From Luteibacter jiangsuensis (lineage in GTDB: Bacteria > Pseudomonadota > Gammaproteobacteria > Xanthomonadales > Rhodanobacteraceae): a stretch of 64,000 nt of DNA. The number at the start of each line of letters is the position of its first letter. The stretch's first letter is position 1. Below the pieces are notes generated by a model. It saw nothing but the letters and a program-made list of their open reading frames with translations. It was not told the origin of the DNA and did no database searches. Of the stretch, positions 1 to 10,043 are shown piece after piece. Made by a program: the position numbers and the translations under genes. The stretch is from assembly GCF_011742555.1 (NCBI RefSeq), contig NZ_JAAQQR010000006.1, positions 186,001 to 250,000 of the forward strand. The letters are read 5' to 3'.

Positions 1-1803
1 GAGCCAGTACACACGACCGGTGCTGGTGAACGTGAGCAGGGTGTCGTGGGTGTTCACCACCCACAGCTGCTGCACGACGTCCTCGTCCTTCAAGGCGGAT
101 GCCGAGCGCCCCTTGCCGCCGCGACGCTGCGCGCGATAGAGGCTGGCAGGCTGGCGCTTGATGTAACCGGTGTGCGACAGCGTGACCACGACGTCTTCCG
201 GCGCGATCAGGTCGAGAACGTTCAGGTCTTCCTGCGAATGCTGGATTTCGGTACGGCGGGCGTCGCCGTAATCCGTGCGGATCTGTTCCAGTTCCTCGCG
301 GATGACTTCGAGCAGACGCGCCGGGTTTTCCAGGATCTCGATGAGACCGCGGATGGTTTCGAGGATCTCGCGGTATTCGTCGGAGAGTTTTTCCTGCTCG
401 AGGCCGGTGAGGCGATGCAGGCGCATCTGCAGGATCTCGGTGGCCTGGGCTTCGGACAGCTGGTAGCCGTCGTCGCGCAGGCCGTCGCGCGGGTCCATGT
501 CTTCCGGACGGGAGGCCGCCGCGCCGCTGGCGGCAAGCAGCGCCTTCACGAGGCCGGGCTCCCAGCGGCGCGCGACCATGCGCTCGCGCGCCTCGGCGGC
601 GGACGCGGAGGTGCGGATCAGCTCGATCATCTCGTCGATGTTCGCGAGCGCCACCGTGAGACCTTCGAGGATGTGGGCGCGCTGGCGCGCCTTGCGCAGT
701 TCGAAGATGGTGCGGCGGGTGACCACTTCGCGACGGTGGCGGATGAAGGCCTCGAGGATGTCCTTGAGGTTCAGCAGCTTCGGCTGGCCGTCGAGCAGCG
801 CCACCATGTTGATGCCGAAGGTGACCTGCAGTTGGGTCTGCTGGAACAGGTTGTTCAGCACCACGTCGGCCATGGCATCGCGGCGGATCTCGATGACCAC
901 GCGCATGCCGTCCTTGTCGGACTCGTCGCGCAGTTCGCTGATGCCCTCGATCTTCTTTTCCTTGACCAGCTCGGCGATCTTCTCGATGAGACGCGCCTTG
1001 TTCACCTGGTAAGGCAGCTCGTGGACGAGGATCGTCTCGCGGCCGTTGGCTTCCGTTTCGATCTCGGTGCGGGCGCGCACGAGGATGCGGCCGCGACCCG
1101 TGCGGTAGGCCTCGACGATGCCCGACGAGCCGTTGATGATGCCGGCCGTGGGGAAATCCGGACCCGGTATGTGGGTCATGAGGTCGTCGACGCCGAGCGA
1201 CGGCTCTTCGATCAGGGCCAGCGTGGCGTTGATCACTTCCGTCATGTTGTGCGGCGGAATGTTGGTCGCCATGCCCACCGCGATACCGGCCGAGCCGTTC
1301 ACGAGCAGGTTCGGCACCCGCGTGGGCAGCACCAGCGGCTCGTGCTCGCTTTCGTCGTAGTTGGGCCCGAAGTCGACGGTTTCCTTGTCGATATCGGCCA
1401 TCAGTTCGTGCGTGAGGCGCGCCATGCGCACCTCGGTGTATCGCATGGCCGCCGCGTTGTCGCCGTCGACCGAACCGAAGTTGCCCTGTCCGTCGACAAG
1501 CATGTAACGCAGCGAGAACGGCTGCGCCATGCGAACGATGGTGTCGTACACCGAAGCGTCGCCGTGCGGATGGTATTTACCGATGACGTCGCCGACCACG
1601 CGGGCCGACTTCTTGTAGGGCTTGTTCCAGGCGTTGCCCAGTTCGTTCATGGCGAACAGGACGCGTCGATGCACCGGCTTAAGGCCGTCGCGCACATCGG
1701 GCAGTGCGCGCCCCACGATCACGCTCATGGCGTAATCGAGATAGCTCTGGCGCATCTCGTCTTCGATGTTGACGCGGATGACTTCTTTGGCGAGTTCTGC
1801 CAT
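1..1803 (-). CDS. gyrA: DNA gyrase subunit A (3' end cut off by the window)
   Basis: GyrA is the breakage-reunion subunit of DNA gyrase, which introduces negative supercoils using ATP hydrolysed by GyrB. The first 601 codons are present. They read [20 protein letters not shown], then the winged-helix region with [10 protein letters not shown] around residues 78-87 and [20 protein letters not shown] around the catalytic tyrosine, then the tower and coiled coil and the GQLxR-type C-terminal repeats just beginning. The ATG start is standard for the family. The residue equal to E. coli Ser83 is alanine (codon at 1555-1557), while Asp87 is kept. The gene is monocistronic here, with its own extended -10 promoter about 85 bp upstream. 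Identification is certain. Confidence 0.98.
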   Translation of the reverse strand, partial: MAELAKEVIRVNIEDEMRQSYLDYAMSVIVGRALPDVRDGLKPVHRRVLFAMNELGNAWNKPYKKSARVVGDVIGKYHPHGDASVYDTIVRMAQPFSLRYMLVDGQGNFGSVDGDNAAAMRYTEVRMARLTHELMADIDKETVDFGPNYDESEHEPLVLPTRVPNLLVNGSAGIAVGMATNIPPHNMTEVINATLALIEEPSLGVDDLMTHIPGPDFPTAGIINGSSGIVEAYRTGRGRILVRARTEIETEANGRETILVHELPYQVNKARLIEKIAELVKEKKIEGISELRDESDKDGMRVVIEIRRDAMADVVLNNLFQQTQLQVTFGINMVALLDGQPKLLNLKDILEAFIRHRREVVTRRTIFELRKARQRAHILEGLTVALANIDEMIELIRTSASAAEARERMVARRWEPGLVKALLAASGAAASRPEDMDPRDGLRDDGYQLSEAQATEILQMRLHRLTGLEQEKLSDEYREILETIRGLIEILENPARLLEVIREELEQIRTDYGDARRTEIQHSQEDLNVLDLIAPEDVVVTLSHTGYIKRQPASLYRAQRRGGKGRSASALKDEDVVQQLWVVNTHDTLLTFTSTGRVYWL

Positions 1804-1886
1804 CAATCGGCTTCCTGGATGTCCGTGAAATACCCCCGCCGGCAGTGCGTTTCGCGCTCGCGACACGCCGCCGACCCAACCTGTCG

Positions 1887-1895
1887 ATCATAGCA
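1887..1895 (-). promoter_or_regulatory. Candidate gyrA promoter, extended -10
   Basis: On the minus strand the sequence TGCTATGAT is an extended -10 element (TGn plus TATGAT) about 85 bp upstream of the gyrA ATG. No convincing -35 hexamer lies 17 bp upstream, which is typical of extended -10 promoters. This is read from sequence only. Confidence 0.5.
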
Positions 1896-1941
1896 CAGGG
1901 GGCGTGGAAAAGACAGCTAAAAAAGGCGCAAATTCAAGGAC

Positions 1942-2355
1942 TTACACAGCGCTTTCGGGATGACGGAAAAGCATCGTCCGAGCGAGCAGAAAATTGGCGA
2001 CGGAACCCGCCGCGGAACCGGCGGCGACGGCCACCGCGGGCCATGCGTGCAGCGCCGGAAACAGCTTGAACGCAAGCACGTAGACGCCGTTGTTGACGAC
2101 CGCGCCCAGCGCCATCAGACCCATCCAGTGCAACCATTCCGCGTGCCTCGCGCGGCCCGAATCGCGATGCGCGAAGGTATGCGTGCGATTCCACCACCAC
2201 GTGACCGTGGCCGCGCTGAGGAACGAAACGACGCGAGCCGTGTAGACGTTCCAGCCGGCCAGGCTCACCAGGCCCTGCACGATGCCGGCATCGACGGCGA
2301 GACCGATGAGGCCACCCACCGCGAAAAGCGCGACCTCGCGGCGCAGCCGTGTCAC
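1942..2355 (-). CDS. GtrA-family membrane protein
   Basis: This 137-residue protein has four predicted membrane segments and fits the GtrA/DPMS-like family, small membrane proteins often tied to flipping or transfer of polyprenyl-linked sugars. Visible family features are the N-terminal [19 protein letters not shown] helix, a WNRTHTF loop between helices 2 and 3, and the C-terminal [10 protein letters not shown] helix. I chose the GTG start at 2355 because it overlaps the mtnA stop as GTGA, giving translational coupling. No glycosyltransferase or acyl-chain partner is adjacent, so the substrate is unknown. Family assignment is good, function is inferred. Confidence 0.8.
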   Translation of the reverse strand: MTRLRREVALFAVGGLIGLAVDAGIVQGLVSLAGWNVYTARVVSFLSAATVTWWWNRTHTFAHRDSGRARHAEWLHWMGLMALGAVVNNGVYVLAFKLFPALHAWPAVAVAAGSAAGSVANFLLARTMLFRHPESAV

Positions 2356-3365
2356 GGAAACAGGATCCGCATCTGCTCTTCGTCGGGCTTCAGGATGACG
2401 CCGCGCTCGGTAACGATCGCATCGATGAGTTCGGCCGGCGTGACGTCGAACACCGGATTCCACGCGTCGGCACCCTCGATGACCGTACGGGTGCCGGACA
2501 CCGAAAGCAGTTCGGTGGCGTCGCGCAGTTCGATCTCGATGTCCGCGCCCGTCGCCGTGGCCATGTCCACCGTGGTGGACGGCGCCACCACCATGAACTT
2601 CACGCCGTGGTGGCGCGCGGCGATGGCGAGCTGGTAGGTGCCGATCTTGTTGGCGGTGTCGCCGTTGGCCGCGATGCGATCGGCGCCGACGATGACCCAT
2701 TTGATCTTGCCGTCTTTCATCAGGTGCGACGCGGCGGAGTCCGCGATCAGACGGGCCGGAATGCCGTCGCGCACCAGCTCCCACATGGTGAGCCGGGCGC
2801 CCTGCTGCCAGGGCCGTGTCTCGCCGGCGTACACCTGCTCGATCTGCCCGTTGGCCACGCCCGCGCGGATCACGCCGAGCGCGGTGCCGTAACCCGCGGT
2901 GGCGAGCGAACCGGTATTGCAGTGGGTCAGCACGTGCGAACCGGGTTCGATCAGGGCCGCGCCCAGTTCCCCCATGTGCCGGTTGGCGGCCAGATCCTCG
3001 TCCTGGATGGCCCGTGCTTCGCGCTCCAGTTCCGCGGCGCCGGCACCCTCGCTCACCCGGCCGTTCATGCGGTCGAGGGCCCACATCAGGTTCACGGCCG
3101 TGGGACGGGCCGCGCGCAGGGTGGCCATGGCGGACGAGAGGTTCTCGCCATGCATGGCGGCCAGCACCACGCCCCAGGCCGCCGCAATGCCGATGGCCGG
3201 GGCACCGCGCACCGCCAGGTCGCGAATGGCGCGGGTCACGTCGTCGGACGAGGTGCAGTCGATCCAGGTTTCCTCCGCCGGCAGGCGCCGCTGGTCGAGC
3301 AGGTGCAGGCGGTCGCCATGCCATTGCACGGCGCGGATGGAGTCATGGGAAGCATTGGCGTTCAT
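2352..3365 (-). CDS. mtnA: Methylthioribose-1-phosphate isomerase
   Basis: MtnA converts 5-methylthioribose-1-phosphate to 5-methylthioribulose-1-phosphate in the methionine salvage pathway. The 337-residue product has the eIF2B-like/aIF-2BI fold. The active-site cysteine is in [10 protein letters not shown] and the catalytic aspartate in [20 protein letters not shown]. Length is typical of the family. The gene lies upstream of the GtrA-like gene with a 4-bp overlap and near gyrA, an arrangement familiar from xanthomonads. No other salvage gene (mtnB, C, D) is in the window. Confidence 0.95.
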   Translation of the reverse strand: MNANASHDSIRAVQWHGDRLHLLDQRRLPAEETWIDCTSSDDVTRAIRDLAVRGAPAIGIAAAWGVVLAAMHGENLSSAMATLRAARPTAVNLMWALDRMNGRVSEGAGAAELEREARAIQDEDLAANRHMGELGAALIEPGSHVLTHCNTGSLATAGYGTALGVIRAGVANGQIEQVYAGETRPWQQGARLTMWELVRDGIPARLIADSAASHLMKDGKIKWVIVGADRIAANGDTANKIGTYQLAIAARHHGVKFMVVAPSTTVDMATATGADIEIELRDATELLSVSGTRTVIEGADAWNPVFDVTPAELIDAIVTERGVILKPDEEQMRILFP

Positions 3366-3425
3366 CGGCGGATTATCGCACGCAGGACGCCCTCCTACGA
3401 TTCGCGGCCAGGCCGGTTCAGGAAG

Positions 3426-4493
3426 TCATCGGTCGGCCAGCCATGCATGGATGGCCGGCGGCACCTGCCTCTGGGCACGACCCGACACATAGATGCCGAT
3501 GTGGCCGCCCTTGAATGCCAGCGCGGTGTAATCCTTGCTGCCCACCAGCCCGCCCAGCGGCGAGGAAGCGGCCGGCGGAACGAGGTGGTCCTGCTCGGCG
3601 TAGATGTTCAGCACCGGCTGGGTGATCTTGCGCAGGTCGACGCGACGGCTACCGACGCGTGCCTCGCCCTTCATCAGCAGATTCTTCTGGAAGAAATCCC
3701 GGGCGAACTCGCGGAATGTCTCGCCCGCCTGATCGGGCGAATCGAAGATCCATTTCTCCATGCGCAGGAAGTTTTCCAGTTCCTTCGGATTGTCGAGGAT
3801 GTCGACCAGACCGATGTACTTCTGCTGGTTCAGCCGCAGCGGCTTGAGCGTGAGATACGCGAAGTTCATCACGTCCGCCGGCACATTGCCCATCGTGTCC
3901 ACGAACAGGTCGATGTCCACGTTGCGCGCCCAATGCGACAGCATGTTGTCCGGTGTGTGGAAGTCCACGGGCGTCACCATCGTGACGAGATTGCGCACCT
4001 TCTCCGGATGCAACGCCGTGTAGCAGAGGGAGAACACGCCCCCCTGGCAGATGCCGAGCAGGTTCACGGCCTCGACGCCATGGCGCTCGCGCAGAACGTC
4101 GACGCAACGATCGAGATAGCCGTCGATATAGTCTTCGAGGGTGAGCCAGCGGTCGGAGCCATCGGGATAACCCCAGTCCACGAGATAGACGTCTTCGCCC
4201 TGCTCGAGCAGATTCCGCACCATGGAGCGGTCTTCCTGCAGGTCGATCATCCACGGCGTGTTGACCAGCGCGTAGCAGATCAGCAGCGGCGTGCGCGACG
4301 TCGGCGGCTTCTCTCCCTTGAAGTGCCAGAGCGTGAGCTTGTCTTCGCGATGGACGGCCTCGCGCGGCGTGGTGCCGACTTCGATGGGGCCCACGTTCTT
4401 CAAGGTGGCGAGGCCGGCCTCCAGCTTGCGCTGGAAGGCCTCGATCTCGGCGCGGGCGCGCGCCGGATCGATACGGAACGGATCGCCGTTCAT
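3426..4493 (-). CDS. phaC: Class III poly(R)-hydroxyalkanoate synthase, catalytic subunit
   Basis: PhaC polymerises (R)-3-hydroxyacyl-CoA into polyhydroxyalkanoate granules. The 355-residue length is that of class III enzymes, which need PhaE. The lipase-like box is LLGICQGG with nucleophile Cys149; Asp302 (AEQDHLVPP) and His331 (KGGHIGIY) complete the triad. These numbers coincide with the well-studied Allochromatium enzyme. I placed the start at MNGDPFRIDP because it overlaps the phaE stop as ATGA; an open frame continues upstream inside phaE but is only its shadow. No phaA, phaB or phasin gene is adjacent, so monomer supply must come from elsewhere. Confidence 0.95.
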   Translation of the reverse strand: MNGDPFRIDPARARAEIEAFQRKLEAGLATLKNVGPIEVGTTPREAVHREDKLTLWHFKGEKPPTSRTPLLICYALVNTPWMIDLQEDRSMVRNLLEQGEDVYLVDWGYPDGSDRWLTLEDYIDGYLDRCVDVLRERHGVEAVNLLGICQGGVFSLCYTALHPEKVRNLVTMVTPVDFHTPDNMLSHWARNVDIDLFVDTMGNVPADVMNFAYLTLKPLRLNQQKYIGLVDILDNPKELENFLRMEKWIFDSPDQAGETFREFARDFFQKNLLMKGEARVGSRRVDLRKITQPVLNIYAEQDHLVPPAASSPLGGLVGSKDYTALAFKGGHIGIYVSGRAQRQVPPAIHAWLADR

Positions 4494-5287
4494 GACTTCC
4501 GCGCCTTCTTGCTCGTCGCGGCGCGCCTGGTGGCAGGTTTCCCCGCGCCGCGCAAGGCAGCCACTTCGGCCTTCAAAGCCGCCACTTCGGACGCGAGACC
4601 ACGCATCTGGCGAAGTTCGCGGCGCGCGGCCTGCAGCCGTTCGCCCAGCGTGTCCACCTCCTTGCGCGTGGGCATGCCCGCCTGCACGGCCATGCGCTCC
4701 ACCTGTCGCTGCTGGAGCAGCTTCAGGCGCATCTGCGCGTTGACCAGCGCGGCGTACACCTCGCGAAACTCGTCCGAGAGCGCCGCTTCGCCGTAGCTTT
4801 CCTCGGCGAGGTTCACCCAGCGGTCGTAGACCGAACGCAACGACTCGGCATCGGTCGGCGCACCCTGCTCGCGCAGGGCCGCGTTCGCTCGCTCGTGCAC
4901 ACCTTGCAGCAGGGACTGGTAGCGCTGGTAATGATCCAGGTAATCGAGCCACGCCCGAATGAGCGCCTGCTGTTCTTCCTGCTGCTCCCGGGTCAGGCCG
5001 AAGGCCGGCATGGACAGGAGGTCGTTGATATCCGGCGGCGCTCCCTGGCCGTGACCGAAGGGAGGCATGCCGGCTGCGAACGGCGCGGCCGGCCCCTCAC
5101 CGCCCAGCATGGACCGCATCCAGTCGCCGTAGCCGCCCAATCCCGCGAACAGGCGTGCCGCGATGTCCGGAGACGGCGCGCCCGGGGCGGGTTCGGCCTT
5201 CGGATCGAACTGGCGCGACCACGCCTCCAGGCCCTGGCGAACCCAAGCCTGGTATTGGTCGATGAAATCGGTGGGTTTATCTGCCAT
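4490..5287 (-). CDS. phaE: Poly(R)-hydroxyalkanoate synthase subunit PhaE
   Basis: PhaE is the non-catalytic partner that forms the active class III synthase with PhaC. The 265-residue product starts MADKPTDFIDQYQAWVRQGL. It has a largely helical middle (about residues 85-190, with the family-like LREQGAPTDAESLRSVYDRW stretch) and a lysine/alanine-rich tail after a coiled coil at about 205-245. It is the first gene of the phaEC pair and overlaps phaC by 4 bp. The protein shows family-level similarity and correct context rather than catalytic motifs. Confidence 0.88.
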   Translation of the reverse strand: MADKPTDFIDQYQAWVRQGLEAWSRQFDPKAEPAPGAPSPDIAARLFAGLGGYGDWMRSMLGGEGPAAPFAAGMPPFGHGQGAPPDINDLLSMPAFGLTREQQEEQQALIRAWLDYLDHYQRYQSLLQGVHERANAALREQGAPTDAESLRSVYDRWVNLAEESYGEAALSDEFREVYAALVNAQMRLKLLQQRQVERMAVQAGMPTRKEVDTLGERLQAARRELRQMRGLASEVAALKAEVAALRGAGKPATRRAATSKKARKS

Positions 5288-5306
5288 GCCGCTATGTTAC
5301 GGCACG

Positions 5307-7667
5307 TCAGGGCGCGATCTCGAACCCCGCCGTCTGGTCCGCCGTGGAGCTGCCGCCCACCCATACGGTGTAGCGGGTCGGTTCGACCACCTCATCGCTC
5401 TTCGCGTTCCAGAACGAGAGCTCGTGGAAACCGAGCGGGAAGCTCACGCGTTTCGACTCACCCGGCTGCAACGTCACGCGCTGGAAGCCCTGCAGGCTGC
5501 GCATGGGTTGTTCGAGGCTGGTGCCCAGGTTGCGCACATACAGCTGCACCACCTCGGTACCGACGCGCTTGCCCGTGTTCTTCACCGTGGCTGTCACGGT
5601 GACGAGTTGCTTCGCCGCCGCGTCGTTCGCCTCCTGCAGGGGCACACGGCGGCGCGACACCTGGACGTCCGAATAGGCGAACGTGGTGTACGACAGGCCG
5701 TGGCCGAAGGGATACAGCGCGGTATTCGGCACGTCGATGTAGCGGGACACGAAGGTGCTGTCGCGACCCGGCGGCTTGCTGAGATCCGCGTCGCCCGGCG
5801 GGCGGCCGGTCGGGAACTGGTTGTAGTAAAGCGGCTCCTGGCCCTCGGCGTACGGGAAGCTCATGGTCAGCTTGCCGCTGGGAGCCACGTCGCCAAACAA
5901 CACGTTCGCCACCGCGTTGCCGGCTTCGGTTCCCGGGAACCACACGGCCATGATGGCGGGCACGTGGCGGTCGGCCCAGTCGAGCACCAGCGGCCGTCCG
6001 GAGAACACCAGCAGCACCACGGGCTTGCCGGTGGCGACGATCTGCTCGAGCAGCTTCTGCTGATTGCCCGGCAGATCCAGGTGCGCGCGCGAACCCGCTT
6101 CGCCGCTCATGCGCGAGGATTCGCCGAGCGCCATGACGACCACGTCGGCCTGCGCGGCCGCCTTCTTCGCCTCGGCGAAACCGGCTTCCGAATCCGTCTC
6201 GATCCCGGTTCCTTCCGCGTAGATCACTTCGCCGCCCTGCGCCTTCATACGCTGCGACAGGCCCGCGCGCAGCGTCACCACGTCCGGGAAATGCTTGGCG
6301 CCGCCCCAGGCGCCCTGCATTTCGCCGGCGGCGTCGGCAAGCGGCCCGATCAGTGCCAGCTTCTTCACGCGGCCGTCGAGCGGCAGGACCGCCGGGGTGC
6401 CGCCACCGCCATTCTTCAACAGCACGAAGGACTCCTCCGCGGCGCGGCGCGCGAGCGGGCGATTCGCATCCACCGCCTTCGTCACCTCGGTGCCCTGCGC
6501 GTATGGACGCTCGAACAGACCGAGCGCGAACTTCACCCGCAGCACGCGCCGCACGGCCTCGTCCACGGTGGCCATCGAGAGCCTCCCGTCCTTCAGCAAG
6601 CCGGGAATCTCGGTGTCGTAGTAGTGGCTCATCATGTCCACCTCGACACCTGCCGTCAGGGCCTTCAGCGTCGCCGTGGCGGCATCCAGAGCGATACCGT
6701 GATTGTTGAGTTCCATCACGGCGGTGTAGTCGCTGACGACGAAGCCGTTGAAGCCCCATTCCTTCCGCAGGATGTCCGTCATGAGATAACGGTCGGCCGT
6801 GGCAGGCACGCCGTTGAGGCTGTTGAAGGCGCTCATCATCGTCGCGGCGCCTGCTTCCACCGCCGCGCGGTACGGCGGCAGGTACACCTGTCGCAGACGA
6901 ACGTCCGACATGTCGGTGGTGTTGTATTCGCGCCCCGCCTCGGCCGCGCCGTAAGCCGCAAAGTGCTTCACCGAGGCCGCGACGCTTTCCGGATCGGCGA
7001 GGTCCTTGCCCTGGTAGCCACGGATATACGCGCGCGCCATGGCGGCGCCAAGGTAGGCGTCCTCGCCCGCGCCTTCCGTCGAGCGGCCCCAGCGCGCGTC
7101 GCGCGAGATGTCGACCATGGGCGAGTAGAACCATTTCACGCCACCGGTCACCGCCTCCGCCGCGGACATGCGCGAAACATCCTCCACCAGCGACGGATCC
7201 CAACTCGCGGACAAGCCGAGCGGCACCGGGTAGATGGTGCGGTAGCCATGAATGATGTCGGCACCGAACAGGAGCGGGATACCCAGACGGCTATGCAGCG
7301 CCGCCTCCTGGTACCTGCGCGTCGTCTCGGCGCCCACCACGTTGAGCATCGAGCCCAGTTCTCCCTTCCGTGCCAGGGCCATCACGTCGACATGCGCGCG
7401 CGCCTCTGGGTTGGCGGCGATGGCATCCGCACCCGCGAGCGCCGCGCCGCCATCCGAGCCGTACTGCACGAGTTGCCCCATCTTCTCCGCGAGGGTCATC
7501 CGGGCCAGCAGCGCGTCCACCTTCTTCTCGATCTCAGGCGACGCCAGCTGCGCGTTGGCCGGAACGACCGGCACCTCGGCGGCCATCGCACTGCCGACGG
7601 CCGTGGCCAGGGAAACGGAGAGAAAGAGCGCCCTGGGACGCGGAAGGAGACGGGACAAGGCGCGCAT
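5307..7667 (-). CDS. bglX: Secreted glycoside hydrolase family 3 beta-glucosidase (BglX-like)
   Basis: The 786-residue protein begins with a signal peptide (MRALSRLLPRPRALFLSVSL followed by ATAVGSAMA), so it should act in the periplasm or outside. The GH3 N-terminal barrel holds KHFAAYGAAEAGREYN and the nucleophile Asp313 in GFVVSDYTAV. The alpha/beta sandwich domain carries the family's acid/base region, and a fibronectin type III-like domain (about residues 685-760) closes the protein. This architecture is that of BglX, which releases glucose from beta-linked oligosaccharides. The gene is monocistronic and has a perfect LacI-type palindrome 31 bp upstream. Exact substrate is not determinable. 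Confidence 0.9.
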   Translation of the reverse strand: MRALSRLLPRPRALFLSVSLATAVGSAMAAEVPVVPANAQLASPEIEKKVDALLARMTLAEKMGQLVQYGSDGGAALAGADAIAANPEARAHVDVMALARKGELGSMLNVVGAETTRRYQEAALHSRLGIPLLFGADIIHGYRTIYPVPLGLSASWDPSLVEDVSRMSAAEAVTGGVKWFYSPMVDISRDARWGRSTEGAGEDAYLGAAMARAYIRGYQGKDLADPESVAASVKHFAAYGAAEAGREYNTTDMSDVRLRQVYLPPYRAAVEAGAATMMSAFNSLNGVPATADRYLMTDILRKEWGFNGFVVSDYTAVMELNNHGIALDAATATLKALTAGVEVDMMSHYYDTEIPGLLKDGRLSMATVDEAVRRVLRVKFALGLFERPYAQGTEVTKAVDANRPLARRAAEESFVLLKNGGGGTPAVLPLDGRVKKLALIGPLADAAGEMQGAWGGAKHFPDVVTLRAGLSQRMKAQGGEVIYAEGTGIETDSEAGFAEAKKAAAQADVVVMALGESSRMSGEAGSRAHLDLPGNQQKLLEQIVATGKPVVLLVFSGRPLVLDWADRHVPAIMAVWFPGTEAGNAVANVLFGDVAPSGKLTMSFPYAEGQEPLYYNQFPTGRPPGDADLSKPPGRDSTFVSRYIDVPNTALYPFGHGLSYTTFAYSDVQVSRRRVPLQEANDAAAKQLVTVTATVKNTGKRVGTEVVQLYVRNLGTSLEQPMRSLQGFQRVTLQPGESKRVSFPLGFHELSFWNAKSDEVVEPTRYTVWVGGSSTADQTAGFEIAP

Positions 7668-7697
7668 GGGTAATCCGGAACGTGAACAAACGCCGAA

Positions 7698-7711
7698 TGT
7701 AAACGTTTACA
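7698..7711. promoter_or_regulatory. LacI/GalR-type operator upstream of the GH3 gene
   Basis: TGTAAACGTTTACA is a perfect 14-bp palindrome with the central CG typical of LacI-family sites. It lies 31 bp upstream of the GH3 start codon, a position that would block transcription. No LacI-family gene is in the window, so the regulator would act in trans. Confidence 0.6.
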
Positions 7712-7753
7712 GCGCTTCGAGTAAACCTGCGCTGCGGCATTGCTTGTTTGCCG

Positions 7754-7819
7754 GTTCGCTCCGTAGGGTGGACTCGCCTTCGGCCTCGCTCGCGGCGAGC
7801 CCACCCTACGAAGCGGAAC
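7754..7819. repeat. Imperfect inverted repeat, interspersed family A
   Basis: Two arms of about 25 bases (7754-7778 and 7794-7819) are inverted copies, with core GTAGGGTGGACTCGCC against GGCGAGCCCACCCTAC. A partial copy of the right arm recurs at 30362-30386. The element sits in the gap between the GH3 promoter and the pnp terminator and looks like a small REP-type palindrome. Confidence 0.65.
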
Positions 7820-7851
7820 CCGCGAGCATCAAGCCCCCAAGTGCGCAACAT

Positions 7852-7887
7852 AAAAAAGCCCGGCATCTCGCGATGCCGGGCTTTTTT
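7852..7887 (-). terminator. Rho-independent terminator of rpsO-pnp
   Basis: The stem AAGCCCGGCAT / ATGCCGGGCTT, with a short loop, is flanked by six A on one side and six T on the other. It lies 21 bp past the pnp stop codon. Symmetry suggests it can terminate in both directions. Confidence 0.9.
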
Positions 7888-7907
7888 GAAACGCCGGGAG
7901 CTTCAGA

Positions 7908-10013
7908 TCAGCCCGCCGCGCCTTCTTCTTCGGTCACGGCCTTCATCGACAGGCGGATGCGGCCCTGCTTGTCGACTTCCAGCACCTTGACCTTGACGAT
8001 GTCGCCTTCCTTCAGCTTGTCGGACACCTTCTCGACGCGCTCGCTGGAGATCTGCGAGACGTGCACGAGGCCGTCCTTGCCCGGCATGATGGTGACGAAC
8101 GCGCCGAAGTCCATCAGCTTGGCCACCTTGCCTTCGTAGATGCGGCCCGGCTCGACGTCCGAGACGATCTGCTCAATGCGCTTGCGCGCGGCTTCGGCGG
8201 CTTCGCGGTTCACCGAGGCGATGACCACATTGCCGTCGTCGGTGATGTCGATGGTGGTGCCGGTTTCTTCCGTGATGGAACGGATGGTGGCGCCACCCTT
8301 GCCGATCACTTCGCGGATCTTGTCCGGGTGGATCTTGATCGTGAGCAGGCGCGGCGCGAACTCGCTCATTTCCGAGCGGGCCGTGCTCATGACCTTGCCC
8401 ATCTCGCCGAGGATGTGCACGCGGCCGCGCTTGGCCTGGGCCAGCGCCGTGCGCATGATTTCCTCGGTGATGCCCTCGATCTTGATGTCCATCTGCAGCG
8501 CGGACACGCCATCGGCGGTACCGGCTACCTTGAAGTCCATGTCGCCGAGGTGGTCTTCGTCACCCAGGATGTCGGAGAGCACGACGAAGTCGTCACCTTC
8601 CTTCACCAGGCCCATGGCGATACCGGCCACCGGCGCCTTGAGCGGCACGCCGGCATCCATCATGGCCAGCGAGGAACCGCAGACCGACGCCATCGAGGAC
8701 GAACCGTTCGACTCGGTGATTTCCGAGACGACGCGCACCACGTACGGGAATTCCTCGATCGTGGGCTTGACGGCCTGCACGCCGCGCTTGGCGAGGCGGC
8801 CGTGGCCGATTTCGCGACGCTTCGGGCTGCCGACGCGGCCGGTTTCGCCCACCGAGAACGGAGGGAAGTTGTAGTGGAACAGGAACGTGTCCTTCCACTC
8901 GCCTTCCGGCGCATCGATGACCTGCGAATCGCGGGTGGTGCCGAGCGTGGCGACGACCAGCGCCTGCGTTTCGCCGCGGGTGAACAGCGCCGAGCCGTGC
9001 GTGCGCGGCAGGACGCCGACGCGCACCGAGATCGGGCGGATGTCGTCGAGCTGACGGCCGTCGATGCGAACCTTGGTGGACAGCACGCCGTCACGCAGGG
9101 TGCGGTATTCCACTTCACCGAAGGCGGCGCCGATGTCGCCGTCGGTCCAGCCGTTGGCCTCGGCCTGGGCGGCGATGGCCGTCTTGACCTCGGCCTTCAG
9201 GTTGGCGATGACGTCACGACGGGCCAGCTTGTCGCGGATCTGGAAGGCTTCGGCGAAACGCGTACCGACAGCGGCCTTCACCGCGTCGTAAAGCGCCGTC
9301 TTGGCGGCCGGGGCTTCCCACTTGAACGACTTGGCGCCGGCTTCGGCAACGAAGGCGTTGATGGTGTCGATGGCGGCCTGCATCTGCTGGTGGCCGAAGA
9401 CCACCGCGCCGAGCATGACGTCTTCGCTGAGCAGCTTCGCTTCCGATTCGACCATCAGCACGGCCTTGGCCGTACCGGCGACCACGAGGTCGAGGTCGGA
9501 GGTCTTCAGCTGGGCGGCCGTCGGGTTCAGGATGTACTGGCCGTTGGCGTAGCCAACGCGTGCCGCGCCGATCGGGCCCTTGAAGGGCACGCCGGCCAGG
9601 GTCATGGCGGCGGAGGCGCCGATGAGCGCCGGGATGTCGCCGTCGACTTCCGGGTTCAGCGACACGACCTGCGCGATGACCTGGATCTCGTTACGGAACT
9701 CTTCCGGGAACAGCGGACGGAGCGGACGATCGATGAGACGCGAGGTGAGCGTCTCCTTCTCGGTCGGGCGGCCTTCGCGCTTGAAGAAGCCACCGGGGAT
9801 GCGACCCGCGGAGTAGAACTTCTCCATGTAGTCGACCGTGAGCGGGAAGAAGTCCTGGCCTTCGCGCGCCTTCGGGGCTGCGACGACCGTGACCAGGACG
9901 ACGGTGCCGCCCATGCTGACCATGACCGCACCGGAGGCCTGCCGGGCGATTTCGCCCGTCTCCAGTGTGACTTCGTGACTACCGTACTGGAATGACTTGG
10001 TTACTTTCGCCAC
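7908..10013 (-). CDS. pnp: Polyribonucleotide nucleotidyltransferase (PNPase)
   Basis: PNPase is a trimeric phosphorolytic 3'-5' exoribonuclease and degradosome component. The 701-residue product has two RNase PH-like domains (about 1-210 and 300-540), a KH domain ([20 protein letters not shown], about 555-615) and a C-terminal S1 domain ([18 protein letters not shown] onward). The tail ends [10 protein letters not shown] with no long extension. It follows rpsO by 30 bp, the conserved order, and ends at a strong terminator. In E. coli the rpsO-pnp leader is processed by RNase III; I did not identify an equivalent site here. Confidence 0.98.
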   Translation of the reverse strand: MAKVTKSFQYGSHEVTLETGEIARQASGAVMVSMGGTVVLVTVVAAPKAREGQDFFPLTVDYMEKFYSAGRIPGGFFKREGRPTEKETLTSRLIDRPLRPLFPEEFRNEIQVIAQVVSLNPEVDGDIPALIGASAAMTLAGVPFKGPIGAARVGYANGQYILNPTAAQLKTSDLDLVVAGTAKAVLMVESEAKLLSEDVMLGAVVFGHQQMQAAIDTINAFVAEAGAKSFKWEAPAAKTALYDAVKAAVGTRFAEAFQIRDKLARRDVIANLKAEVKTAIAAQAEANGWTDGDIGAAFGEVEYRTLRDGVLSTKVRIDGRQLDDIRPISVRVGVLPRTHGSALFTRGETQALVVATLGTTRDSQVIDAPEGEWKDTFLFHYNFPPFSVGETGRVGSPKRREIGHGRLAKRGVQAVKPTIEEFPYVVRVVSEITESNGSSSMASVCGSSLAMMDAGVPLKAPVAGIAMGLVKEGDDFVVLSDILGDEDHLGDMDFKVAGTADGVSALQMDIKIEGITEEIMRTALAQAKRGRVHILGEMGKVMSTARSEMSEFAPRLLTIKIHPDKIREVIGKGGATIRSITEETGTTIDITDDGNVVIASVNREAAEAARKRIEQIVSDVEPGRIYEGKVAKLMDFGAFVTIMPGKDGLVHVSQISSERVEKVSDKLKEGDIVKVKVLEVDKQGRIRLSMKAVTEEEGAAG

Positions 10014-10043
10014 TTCGATCTCTCCTCGTCCTGTTCCGGTGGT

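Noticed and set aside
46-1893. Long plus-strand open frame opposite gyrA, and similar long antisense frames opposite phaC, GH3, pnp, infB, nusA, nuoL, nuoG and others
   Set aside because: GC-rich codon use leaves the antisense frames open. Their products are rich in His, Arg, Asp and Gly, have no recognisable domain, and lie fully opposite well-identified genes.
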